A DNA stretch of 64,000 bases. Origin: CAZFJG01 sp964410915 (lineage in GTDB: Bacteria > Synergistota > Synergistia > Synergistales > JAFGMB01). The DNA is taken from contig CAYPIU010000002.1 in the NCBI GenBank assembly GCA_964410915.1, forward strand, positions 1 through 64,000, written 5' to 3'. Shown here in pieces: positions 37,553 to 45,624 of the stretch (positions within the stretch are counted from its first letter, which is position 1; every line of letters begins with the position of its first letter). The notes beneath the pieces are model-generated. The model was not told the origin of the DNA, did no database searches, and saw only the letters and a list, made by a program, of their open reading frames with translations. The position numbers and the translations under genes are program-made.

Positions 37553-39205
37553 TTATCGAACCAGTATCCTGTCAAGGATAAACTGGACACAAATCTTACC
37601 ACGCCAGTAATTGAGGTCAGGGTAATATATCCACCCCTGGATATCATCATACTGGTCCCACAATCCCGAAGAGTTAAAAGCAAGAAAATCCCCTGAATCT
37701 GAACTGATCCTGAAATGCAGTCCAGTCTTCCCCAGAGGTTTTAAACTTTCTGATCCGTCCCTTTGCATGAAAAACAATGGCCTGGGATTTCCTTTGCCGA
37801 ATGGACCAAGTTTTGAAATATCAGAAAAAGTTTCAAGATCAATAGTCGCTGGATCAAGTTCCATTGCAATTACTAATGGCTCTTCATTAATATAGCTGGA
37901 AAACTGGTTTTCAAGCTCTAACCTTAGCTGCTCCCATTTTTCAAAAGCTACAGAAAATCCGGCTGCATAACAATGACCTCCCCAACGGTTCAGCAGAGAA
38001 GAAACATTTTCCAGAGCTTTAAGGGCATCTCCTCCTTCAGGTACACGGACTGTACCTCGTATTGAACCATTCGCGGGCGCGCCAAGAACTACCGGCCTGT
38101 TTTTAACGCTGCACAAATTGCTGGCTACACTGCTTATGACTCCTGCATGCCACTCATCTGAATAGAAAACATGTCCCTTATCCGTATCAGGATTCGAAAG
38201 CAGATCCGTAGAAATAGTAGATGAAATATCCCTGCGCATCTTATTGAACTCCAGAATTGCATTAACATATTCATCATGCTGACCGGAAGCCGCCAACAAT
38301 TTAACGCAGTGGTCCGCTGAATCCATTCTACCAGGAGCATTTAAAGAAGGAATCACTTTCATTACAAGATCATTCTCTGTCAAATGATCAGATGAAAGAT
38401 CGAGTTTTCGGATCAGACATTCAAGTCCGGACCTTTTTTTTCTGGAAATAACTTTCATTCCCTCATTGACAAACGCACGATTCAATATGCCTAAAGGCAT
38501 GCAGTCCGAAAGCGTAGCAAGTGCAACCAGATCAAGTTTTTCAAACAACCATTCTTCAGGCATGATCCTGTGCTTAAAGGCCCAGGACCACAAGACCGAA
38601 GTCGCACATAGGTTACGAGCCGGGATATTTCCATCGTTCTGGGGATTTATCAGACCAGGTCTGTGAATTACCCTTCCAGGCATATGATGATCAAACACAA
38701 GAACAGAAATCCCTGAAACCTCAAGCTGATCCAGCAAATCCCCTGATCCAGTACCACAATCAACAACAACCAGAGTATTGCATTTGCTGCTTGCTATCCC
38801 TGATATCACATCCGGGTGAAGACCATAGCCCTGTTTATGTCTATGAGGGATGAAAAACCTGACTGGACAACCAATAGCCATGAATATCTCCATTGCCAAC
38901 ACTGTTGAACATATGCCATCTACGTCGTAATCACCGTAGATCACCACATTGCCAAAAGATCCATGATTATTTAACCAGGATTCATATCCAAAATCAGAAG
39001 TTTTACCAAGATTCAGATCTTCAAGAGCATTCCTCAGATTCGGATCTATCCATTCCTGGATTAGCCCGGCTTCGGATACAGAGAACTGCGACATTTCTAA
39101 CAGGGATGCCACAAGTGGAGAACATCGAACTTTCCGGGCCAGAGCAACAGAAGATTCTGATGGCCTGAAGATCTTAAGTTTGGAAGAAGAACATAACGAA
39201 GGCAA
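37553..39205 (-). CDS. recJ: Single-stranded-DNA-specific exonuclease RecJ
   Basis: A 550-residue 5'-3' single-strand DNA exonuclease for recombination and repair. DHH-family motifs are GDYDVDGICSTV, VVVDCGTGSGD and VFDHHMPGR (near residue 171). The DHHA1 GGHCYAAGFSV motif is present, as is a C-terminal OB-like region. It is somewhat shorter than many RecJ proteins but has all core motifs. The start is TTG at 39205, directly after the lapA-domain gene (2-nt gap). Confidence 0.95.
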   Translation of the reverse strand: MPSLCSSSKLKIFRPSESSVALARKVRCSPLVASLLEMSQFSVSEAGLIQEWIDPNLRNALEDLNLGKTSDFGYESWLNNHGSFGNVVIYGDYDVDGICSTVLAMEIFMAIGCPVRFFIPHRHKQGYGLHPDVISGIASSKCNTLVVVDCGTGSGDLLDQLEVSGISVLVFDHHMPGRVIHRPGLINPQNDGNIPARNLCATSVLWSWAFKHRIMPEEWLFEKLDLVALATLSDCMPLGILNRAFVNEGMKVISRKKRSGLECLIRKLDLSSDHLTENDLVMKVIPSLNAPGRMDSADHCVKLLAASGQHDEYVNAILEFNKMRRDISSTISTDLLSNPDTDKGHVFYSDEWHAGVISSVASNLCSVKNRPVVLGAPANGSIRGTVRVPEGGDALKALENVSSLLNRWGGHCYAAGFSVAFEKWEQLRLELENQFSSYINEEPLVIAMELDPATIDLETFSDISKLGPFGKGNPRPLFFMQRDGSESLKPLGKTGLHFRISSDSGDFLAFNSSGLWDQYDDIQGWIYYPDLNYWRGKICVQFILDRILVR

Positions 39206-39207
39206 TC

Positions 39208-39765
39208 TTAGAAAGTATCCTTCGACTCTTCTTCATAAGTAAAGGAATTATTTGCAGCTTGATTTTCATTTTCAGGGGTTTCATCAGAAAAGCAGATTTT
39301 ATCATTCTTGATTTCTGCTTCATCATCTGATGCTGACTCAACCTGGGACTCTTCCAGTGTTTCTTCAGCCCCGCAGGTATAGCATTCTACATTTTGCTGC
39401 CACGTATACCCCTGTTCACCAGATCGTTGTCTTTCTGTATCTGAATATTCTCCGGATTTTCTCAATGCGATGATAAGTGTGTTCCTTTCATCCCGAAGAT
39501 CTTTGACTTCCTGCTCCATAATTCCAATAGTTTCCTTCTGATCCTTGAGAAGTCGTGAGTTCCTTCCTTTGATCTCAAAAAAAGCAGAAAGGGAAATAAC
39601 CCACATAGCTACAGCTCCAGCAGCAAAAAGAGCAACTTCCCAGACACCTTGAGGAAGGACCCGTTCCCATACCAGAAACCGAACCACAACATCTGCGGTA
39701 TTCTGAAAAGCGAAAATAGCCGCCATAATCATACCAAATGCAATACCAAGACCATAACTTCTCAT
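39208..39765 (-). CDS. LapA-domain (DUF1049) membrane protein with long acidic tail
   Basis: A 185-residue protein with two N-terminal membrane helices around the LapA/DUF1049 core (AFQNTADVVVRFLVW). A coiled coil follows (LLKDQKETIGIMEQEVKDLRDER), then a strongly acidic, low-complexity C-terminus. An isolated CxxC (ECYTCG) lies in the tail. In enterobacteria LapA/LapB (YciS/YciM) regulate LPS synthesis; that role is only possible here. It is the first gene of the recJ-rel-...-mre operon, behind a good promoter (39808-39836) and GGAGGGG. Confidence 0.8.
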   Translation of the reverse strand: MRSYGLGIAFGMIMAAIFAFQNTADVVVRFLVWERVLPQGVWEVALFAAGAVAMWVISLSAFFEIKGRNSRLLKDQKETIGIMEQEVKDLRDERNTLIIALRKSGEYSDTERQRSGEQGYTWQQNVECYTCGAEETLEESQVESASDDEAEIKNDKICFSDETPENENQAANNSFTYEEESKDTF

Positions 39766-39807
39766 TATTACCCCTCCTGACAGATATAAACAAGATAAAA
39801 GACCTAT

Positions 39808-39836
39808 ATTATATACGTTTTATCCAGACTAACCAA
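39808..39836 (-). promoter_or_regulatory. Promoter of the lapA-domain/recJ/rel/... operon
   Basis: On the minus strand TTGGTT (39831-39836), 17 bp, perfect TATAAT (39808-39813). The start falls about 35 bases before the ATG at 39765. No comparable promoter or terminator was noticed in the downstream gene gaps until tRNA-Leu, so this may head a very long transcription unit. Confidence 0.65.
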
Positions 39837-39883
39837 AGAATCTATATTCTTCTATATCATTTCCCATCCTTTAAAAAGAAAAG

Positions 39884-40126
39884 TTACTCTCCGGAAACAA
39901 CCGATGAAAGCAGTGAAGAAAATCTTTCAACTTCAGAGCTGAATCTTGAAAGCAGCCGTGTCTTGTGATTATTCAGGTCCTGTGCAATTCCCTCAAGTAT
40001 ATCCTCCAGTTCAGATTCTGTAATTACACCTCTATCGGTCAGAACCAAAAGCCTTTTTCTACAGGATGCAAGAGCACTCTCATCAATTCTGTAACTTTCT
40101 GACAATAGGTCAAGAATTGCCTCCAT
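39884..40126 (-). CDS. Small hypothetical helical protein
   Basis: An 80-residue protein I do not recognise. It is predicted all-helical and amphipathic with no cysteines, membrane segment or signal peptide. Its middle (LTDRGVITESELEDILEGIAQDL) resembles a helix-loop-helix with acidic residues. The ATG at 40126 has a Shine-Dalgarno-like G-run (AAAAGGGGGGGTTCTATT). It lies alone between the secDF terminator and the recJ-operon promoter, on the same strand. A regulatory or scaffold role is a guess. Confidence 0.65.
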   Translation of the reverse strand: MEAILDLLSESYRIDESALASCRKRLLVLTDRGVITESELEDILEGIAQDLNNHKTRLLSRFSSEVERFSSLLSSVVSGE

Positions 40127-40213
40127 AATAGAACCCCCCCTTTTATAATCATGGTTACCAGAATTTATTTTAATACCCCGCTGGATGATAGTAAACCATT
40201 GTCATATCTGTAT

Positions 40214-40255
40214 AAAAAGCAAGGAGAGGGGCTATAGCCCCTCTCCTTGCTTTTT
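40214..40255 (-). terminator. Rho-independent terminator after secF
   Basis: A 42-nt perfect palindrome (21 bp each side of 40234/40235), GC-rich in the centre (GGAGAGGGGCTATAGCCCCT) and flanked by A5 and T5. It follows the secF stop by about 24 nt. The T5 run on the minus strand terminates secDF; the structure would also stop plus-strand transcripts. Confidence 0.93.
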
Positions 40256-40278
40256 ATTATTGTTCTGAAAAAAAGGAA

Positions 40279-41154
40279 TCAACTCTGAGGCTTTCGCAGA
40301 TACCACTCAGAGAGAACTGATGCAGCAATATAAATTGAACTGTAAGTCCCAACCACGATCCCTATAAGCAGAGCAAGAGAGAAATTAGCAAGAACCGGAC
40401 CTCCAAGAAGGAAGAATGCGAGTACTGGAAGAAAGGTCGTGAGAGAAGTATTAACTGTTCTAGAAAGAGTCTTGTTAAGTGACACATTCAAAAGGTTAAC
40501 GATACCCCATTTTTTTAGGTTCTTCCAGTTCTCCCTGACTCTGTCAAGTACAACGATGGTATCATTGAGCGAATAACCGACTATTGTCAGAATGGCCGCT
40601 ATGAACGGAAGAGATATTTCTCTGCCGGTAAGACTGAAGATCCCAAGTGTAATTATCGAGTCATGAAGAAGTGCAAGAACGCTTACTACTGCAAATCTGA
40701 ACTGGAATCGCACTGTAATGTAAATAAGAATACCAAGGAGTGCGAGAATCACAGCAATAAAAGCTTCACTCCTGAACTGTGCCCCCATGGTCGGACCGAC
40801 CTTCTCAAAACGGAGCAGCTCAAGTCCAGGAAAGTTTTCTCTCAAAACCGACAGGACGTCTTTTCTTACGGATTCCTCACCGGCTTTTATCCTTATCATA
40901 ACGCCTTTATCACTATATGCCTGAATAACTGCATTGTTTTGTCCCACTTCAGAAAGGACATTCCTGACTTCAGCAACTTCTACATTTTCCTTGAATGCGA
41001 TCTGAAGCAGGTTCCCACCTGCAAAATCAATACCCAGATTAAGCCCCCTGGTCATAAGTATACCTAAACTTGAAATGACAAGGATCGCGCTGAGTATCAA
41101 GGCATACCGTCGGAACTTCATAAAATCCAAATTTAAAGAATCTATTTTAAACAT
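40279..41154 (-). CDS. secF: Protein translocase subunit SecF
   Basis: A 291-residue membrane protein of the SecDF complex, which uses proton or sodium motive force to help exported proteins through SecYEG. It has a first membrane span, a periplasmic P1-type domain (GLNLGIDFAGGNLLQIAF) and five further spans. The conserved GYSLNDTIVVLDRVREN segment is intact. It lies 22 nt after secD. The ATG is preceded by AAGGAG. Confidence 0.98.
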   Translation of the reverse strand: MFKIDSLNLDFMKFRRYALILSAILVISSLGILMTRGLNLGIDFAGGNLLQIAFKENVEVAEVRNVLSEVGQNNAVIQAYSDKGVMIRIKAGEESVRKDVLSVLRENFPGLELLRFEKVGPTMGAQFRSEAFIAVILALLGILIYITVRFQFRFAVVSVLALLHDSIITLGIFSLTGREISLPFIAAILTIVGYSLNDTIVVLDRVRENWKNLKKWGIVNLLNVSLNKTLSRTVNTSLTTFLPVLAFFLLGGPVLANFSLALLIGIVVGTYSSIYIAASVLSEWYLRKPQS

Positions 41155-41176
41155 GCTTCACACACTCCTTAGCTGC

Positions 41177-42571
41177 CTATCTATTGCGCACAAGGGAAGA
41201 AGTCTGTTTCCCCCGCATCATGACCTGAAGCATAACCCTCGTTACAACAACCGCAGCAAAAACACTCGCTACAATACCTATACTAAGGGTTACAGCAAAC
41301 CCTCTCACAGGGCCTGACCCGAAATAATACAGAACGGCTGCAGCTATAAGTGTAGTAACATTTGCATCAAGAATTGTTGTGAAAGCCTTTCTGAATCCAG
41401 CCTCAATTGAGGCATTCGGAGTTTTTCCGGAGCTTAGCTCCTCTTTTACTCTTTCGTAGATCAGAATGTTACCGTCCACAGCCATACCTATCGTGAGAAT
41501 GATTCCCGCTATACCCGGCAATGTCAATGTAGCTTTCAGACTTATCAGTCCCGCAAAAACAAGAAGCAGAGAGACACCAAGGGAGATATCTGCGGCAATT
41601 CCCAATAAATGATAATAAAGAAGCATAAACAGAACTACAAGGACAGATCCTATAAGACCAGCCCTTAAACCACTTTTTATCGAATCCTCTCCAAGAGTAG
41701 GACCTACAGATCTATTCTGCAGAACTTCAACTGCTACAGGCAAGGCTCCAGCCCTCAACATTATAGAAAGCCTCTGGGCTTCCGCAGGGCTAAAATCACC
41801 CGAGATCTGTGCTTTTCCACCAGATATTCTTTCCTGAACAACAGGCGCAGATATGACTACATTATCAAGAACTATCGCTATCTGCTCCCCAACATTATCA
41901 GCCGTAGCTCTGTCAAAAAGCTTTGTTCCTTCACTATTGAAATCGATAGTTACCATAGCTCTACCAAGATTATCATACTGTGTCTGAGCATTCTGAAGAT
42001 CTTTACCACTCACAAGAGGAGATCCAAGAAGATAATACCTTCCTTCATCATCTTTTGTGACGAGTGTTCCCTCCATTGTCTCTGAGCGAGCTATAAGTTC
42101 TTTTTCCATTGCCTGGATCTCTTCTCTGGCAGCTTCCCACCTGAGAGATGCTTCTTGAAATTCCTCATCTGAATCATAATTCTCCCGTTGTGGTCCCGGC
42201 GGTACAGAAGTGGTTGCCTGGATAACTTTCCTGAACTCGAGAAGTGCAGTCTTGCCTATCAGTTCCAATGCTGCCTCAGGATCCTCTACACCAGGCAGAT
42301 CAACAATGACCCTGTCTTTTCCTTCTCTCTGGATAACAGGCTCAGTTACACCATATTGATCAACACGGTTTCTCAACACTGCTAAAAGTCTGTCTATGCT
42401 GTCGTCCGTCAGAGGACTGGCTTCAGTACCTTTTGCCTGAAGCAGAATATGAGCTCCCCCTTTCAGGTCAAGCCCAAGATTAATACGCCCTTTTATTGGG
42501 AAGACGGACACCAGTGCGGCTACTATAACCAGAGATACAATAATCAACCGCCAGCGATCCCTTTTTACCAT
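41177..42571 (-). CDS. secD: Protein translocase subunit SecD
   Basis: A 464-residue partner of SecF with six membrane spans and a large periplasmic domain. The family signatures are LGLDLKGGAHILLQ, VDLPGVEDPEAAL and GMAVDGNILIYERVKEEL, the last carrying the ion-coupling aspartate. A strong Shine-Dalgarno (AAGGAGG) precedes the ATG. It is separated from yajC by a terminator, so secDF has its own transcript. Confidence 0.98.
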   Translation of the reverse strand: MVKRDRWRLIIVSLVIVAALVSVFPIKGRINLGLDLKGGAHILLQAKGTEASPLTDDSIDRLLAVLRNRVDQYGVTEPVIQREGKDRVIVDLPGVEDPEAALELIGKTALLEFRKVIQATTSVPPGPQRENYDSDEEFQEASLRWEAAREEIQAMEKELIARSETMEGTLVTKDDEGRYYLLGSPLVSGKDLQNAQTQYDNLGRAMVTIDFNSEGTKLFDRATADNVGEQIAIVLDNVVISAPVVQERISGGKAQISGDFSPAEAQRLSIMLRAGALPVAVEVLQNRSVGPTLGEDSIKSGLRAGLIGSVLVVLFMLLYYHLLGIAADISLGVSLLLVFAGLISLKATLTLPGIAGIILTIGMAVDGNILIYERVKEELSSGKTPNASIEAGFRKAFTTILDANVTTLIAAAVLYYFGSGPVRGFAVTLSIGIVASVFAAVVVTRVMLQVMMRGKQTSSLVRNR

Positions 42572-42659
42572 CTAAATACTACCTCCTTAGCTTACATAAG
42601 TATGCCAGTTATAAGTTCTTAAAATTAATGAAGACAGGTAAGGATCTATAAGATCACAG

Positions 42660-42702
42660 AAAAAGGAGCGGATGCTCCAGGGAGCCATCCACTCCGGCTT
42701 TT
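42660..42702 (-). terminator. Rho-independent terminator after yajC
   Basis: On the minus strand a hairpin of about 14 bp with one bulge and one G-T pair (GGAGTGGATG ... CATCCGCTCC, inner GCTCC-CT-GGAGC) is followed by T5 (42660-42664). It lies between yajC and secD and uncouples genes that are often one operon. Confidence 0.85.
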
Positions 42703-42721
42703 TCAGATTATCTTGAGAGGA

Positions 42722-43063
42722 TCACTCATCCTCTTTTTCGGGAGATTCTTCTGGTTGTGACTTTTTAGCATCTGATAACGTTTCGTTCTCCTGAGCGTGT
42801 TTATTGGCAATTGAACTTTTGAGAACTCTTGCCTTGACACCGTCTGCTATCTCAATGATAACACTATCCTCTTTTACTTCTTTCACAGTGCCCCAGAAAC
42901 CACCTGCAGTTACGACCTGATCTCCCCTGCCAAGGGAAGAAATAAGCTGATCATGCGACTTCTGCCTCTTTTTCTGAGGTCTGATAATAAAGAAATAGAA
43001 GATTACCACAAAAATTACGAGAGGGAAAAGCATCCCCATCAAACTACCCTGACCGCCCTGCAA
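42722..43063 (-). CDS. yajC: Preprotein translocase accessory subunit YajC
   Basis: A small single-span membrane protein (about 113 residues) associated with SecDF. It has the span MLFPLVIFVVIFYFFIIRPQKKRQK and the following LGRGDQVVTAGGFWGTVKEV fold typical of YajC. An ATG at 43072 abuts the Shine-Dalgarno AAGGAG, so the TTG at 43063, nine bases away, is the likelier start; the first reading from 43090 is unsupported. The C-terminal tail is acidic. It lies 92 nt after rex. Confidence 0.94.
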   Translation of the reverse strand: MQGGQGSLMGMLFPLVIFVVIFYFFIIRPQKKRQKSHDQLISSLGRGDQVVTAGGFWGTVKEVKEDSVIIEIADGVKARVLKSSIANKHAQENETLSDAKKSQPEESPEKEDE

Positions 43064-43155
43064 TGAAACCATCTCCTTCTCACTAAACAAATCTTACGCC
43101 AAGAGACATTCTAACATGGAAAAACATCTCCGGAAATATTACTGGCTTAAATTCC

Positions 43156-43779
43156 CTACATTATCTGCTTCACATAAAACAGAAGTTTTTCAAGTTCAAC
43201 TGAAATATCAACGTTATATACCAGTATGTCCTCAGGTACTATTATGGATGTGGGTGAAAAATTAAGGATCCCCTTGAGACCGTTACATTTGACAATGGAA
43301 TCTACACAGTCCTGTGCAGCATTTGACGGAACAGTAAGAATAATTACGTCTATGTTATTTTCGTTGATTATCCGGCAAGCATGGTCTATATGGTAACAGG
43401 GAATCCCGAAAATTTCATTACCTACCTTCTCGAGATCATTATCGAAAAGAATCTCAATACCATACTTTTTTGTATCAAATGCTTTATAACCGAGAAGAGC
43501 AGATCCCAGATGCCCAACCCCAACAAGACCCATTCTCCATTTTTGGGGAGGGGATAAAATATCATCCAGGTGTTCATATAGTTTTGCTACGTGGTACCCT
43601 ACACCTCTTTTACCAATTTCACCAAAATATGAAAGATCCTTTCGGACCTGACTCGCTTTCAGGCTGAGCAATTTCCCCATTTCCTGAGAAGATACGACTT
43701 TCTGTCCCTCGGCATGCAATTTTGCAAGAAGACGATGATAAAGTACTAACCTTGCTACTGTAGCTTCTGCTATCTTCAT
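43156..43779 (-). CDS. rex: Redox-sensing transcriptional repressor Rex
   Basis: A 207-residue NADH/NAD+ sensor. It has an N-terminal winged helix (LSLKASQVRKDLSYFGEIGKRGVGY) and a Rossmann domain with LVGVGHLGSALLG (near 85-96). It represses fermentation and respiratory genes when NADH is low relative to NAD+. No convincing Rex operator was found inside this window, so its targets probably lie elsewhere. It follows eno after 173 nt with no clear terminator between them. Confidence 0.96.
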   Translation of the reverse strand: MKIAEATVARLVLYHRLLAKLHAEGQKVVSSQEMGKLLSLKASQVRKDLSYFGEIGKRGVGYHVAKLYEHLDDILSPPQKWRMGLVGVGHLGSALLGYKAFDTKKYGIEILFDNDLEKVGNEIFGIPCYHIDHACRIINENNIDVIILTVPSNAAQDCVDSIVKCNGLKGILNFSPTSIIVPEDILVYNVDISVELEKLLFYVKQIM

Positions 43780-43952
43780 ATTTATCTCATCCTGATTCTA
43801 AAAAGAATACTGATCCCATAAAAACATATATAGATCGACCCATCAGAATATAATATCTTACAGAGATACATTTTTAGAAACTCCCCTGTCGAAAGTTAGT
43901 TGCTGAACGGTCGAATTACAGTAATCAGTCGATCCTGAAAAAATTTTTCCAC

Positions 43953-45233
43953 TTACTTGCGGCATTTGATCATCTCAAGTGACGCAAAAGGTATACCCTC
44001 TACAGATACTTCAGATATCCGGAGGAGCTGGTTATATTTTTCGATCCTGTCGACTCTTGCAGGTGCTCCTGTCTTGATCTGGCCAACAGACATTGCAACT
44101 GCAAGATCACTTATGAAAGAATCAGCGGTTTCTCCGGATCTATGGGAAATCATAGAACTGAAACCTTTATTCGAGGCGAGTCTGATCACTTCTAAAGTCT
44201 CGGTAACAGTTCCAATCTGATTGAGTTTAATAAGAATGGAATTTGCTGATCCCTCATTTATACCCTTTGAAAGTCTGCCTTTATTAGTTACAAAGAGGTC
44301 ATCACCGACTACCTGGACCTCCGAACCAAGCTTTGACATGAGAAGTTTCCATCCATCCCAGTCCTCCTCAGCCATACCATCCTCTATTGATATAATGGGA
44401 TAGCTGCCGCAAAGTTCTTTGTAATAATCTATCATGCCAGAAGCAGAAAGTTGTTTATTTTCACCTGAAAGAAGATATTTGCCTTCTTTATATATCTCAG
44501 TTGCGGCAACATCTAAAGCCAGACTGATATCACTACCTGGCTGGTAGCCAGCCGACTGAATTGATTGAATTATTATATCAAGTGCCTGCCTGTTCGAATC
44601 AAGATTGGGAGCAAAGCCGCCTTCGTCTCCAAGGCCAGTACTTAAACCCTGTTGTTTAAGATTCTTTTTAAGACAGTGATATGTCTCCACACCCATCCTG
44701 ATCGCATCTTCAATAGAATCAGCCCCGTGAGGGACTATCATAAACTCCTGGATATCAAGATTATTATCTGCATGTTCACCACCGTTAATAACGTTCATAA
44801 ATGGTGTTGGCATAAGAAAAGGACCGAGCCCGCCAATATATGACCAGAGAGGAAGATCATGTTCCAGAGAAGCAGCTCGAGCTATAGCCATAGAAACACT
44901 GAGAGTTGCATTAGCACCAAGAATTTCTTTATTTTCTGTCCCGTCAAGATCTATCATCAGATTATCAATATATCCCTGGTCAACAGGATCAAGTCCAACT
45001 ATTTCAGGAGCGATAACCTCATTGACATTGGTAACGGCTTTCTGTACGCCTTTGCCCATAAACCGTTCGCCACCATCTCGCAATTCAACAGCTTCATAGG
45101 TTCCTGTAGATGCCCCTGAAGGTACTGCTGCTCTTGATATTACTCCGCTTTCAAGCCATATCTCTGTCTCTATTGTTGGATTCCCACGAGAATCAAGAAT
45201 CTCACGAGCATGTAAACCTATAATTGAGCTCAT
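43953..45233 (-). CDS. eno: Enolase
   Basis: A 426-residue glycolytic enzyme converting 2-phosphoglycerate to phosphoenolpyruvate. The N-terminal REILDSRGNPTIE, metal ligands in SLALDVAATE and IISIEDGMAEEDWDGW, and catalytic SHRSGETADSFI are intact. A longer reading to 45314 adds 27 unconserved residues; the ATG at 45233 follows a G-rich Shine-Dalgarno about 11 bases away. It sits between rqcP and rex. The protein is standard in length. Confidence 0.98.
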   Translation of the reverse strand: MSSIIGLHAREILDSRGNPTIETEIWLESGVISRAAVPSGASTGTYEAVELRDGGERFMGKGVQKAVTNVNEVIAPEIVGLDPVDQGYIDNLMIDLDGTENKEILGANATLSVSMAIARAASLEHDLPLWSYIGGLGPFLMPTPFMNVINGGEHADNNLDIQEFMIVPHGADSIEDAIRMGVETYHCLKKNLKQQGLSTGLGDEGGFAPNLDSNRQALDIIIQSIQSAGYQPGSDISLALDVAATEIYKEGKYLLSGENKQLSASGMIDYYKELCGSYPIISIEDGMAEEDWDGWKLLMSKLGSEVQVVGDDLFVTNKGRLSKGINEGSANSILIKLNQIGTVTETLEVIRLASNKGFSSMISHRSGETADSFISDLAVAMSVGQIKTGAPARVDRIEKYNQLLRISEVSVEGIPFASLEMIKCRK

Positions 45234-45276
45234 CTTTACAGTTACCCCCTTTTTGTGTTTTTCTTCACAACCCTTT

Positions 45277-45552
45277 TTACCATGGTCTTTCATCAGGATC
45301 AACCCTGGTTTCACTAATTAACCTGTATGGCTCACTTCCACGCTTTTTTAATTCTTTTTCATCTTCAAGCAATATTTCCACCTGTAGCACCCTTGCTGTA
45401 TAAGCTACCTCTACAGAATCAGATTTATGAACATGGCTGGAAGATTTACAGACCCTACCGTTAATTCTGACAGCACCGATTGAGATCTTTTCCTGAGCCA
45501 CAGAGCGCCTTTTAACCAGTCTTGACAATTTGAGGAACTTATCAATCCTCAT
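45277..45552 (-). CDS. rqcP: S4-domain protein RqcP (YabO-like)
   Basis: A 91-residue S4 RNA-binding protein. The sequence MRIDKFLKLSRLVKRRSVA and VRINGRVCKSSSHV closely follow Bacillus YabO/RqcP, which helps RqcH add alanine tails to stalled nascent chains on 50S subunits. Hsp15 is the proteobacterial relative. The ATG at 45552 has an ideal Shine-Dalgarno (GGAGGTATTTC). It lies between dnaG and eno. RqcH is not in the window. Confidence 0.82.
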   Translation of the reverse strand: MRIDKFLKLSRLVKRRSVAQEKISIGAVRINGRVCKSSSHVHKSDSVEVAYTARVLQVEILLEDEKELKKRGSEPYRLISETRVDPDERPW

Positions 45553-45624
45553 GAAATACCTCCAGTTCATGACAACAGAGAGAGTATATCAGATATTCAG
45601 AGAAGTTTTCAATAATATACTTAA

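Noticed and set aside
45234..45314. 27-residue N-terminal extension of enolase
   Set aside because: Not conserved in the family, and the ATG at 45233 begins the usual sequence behind a G-rich ribosome site.
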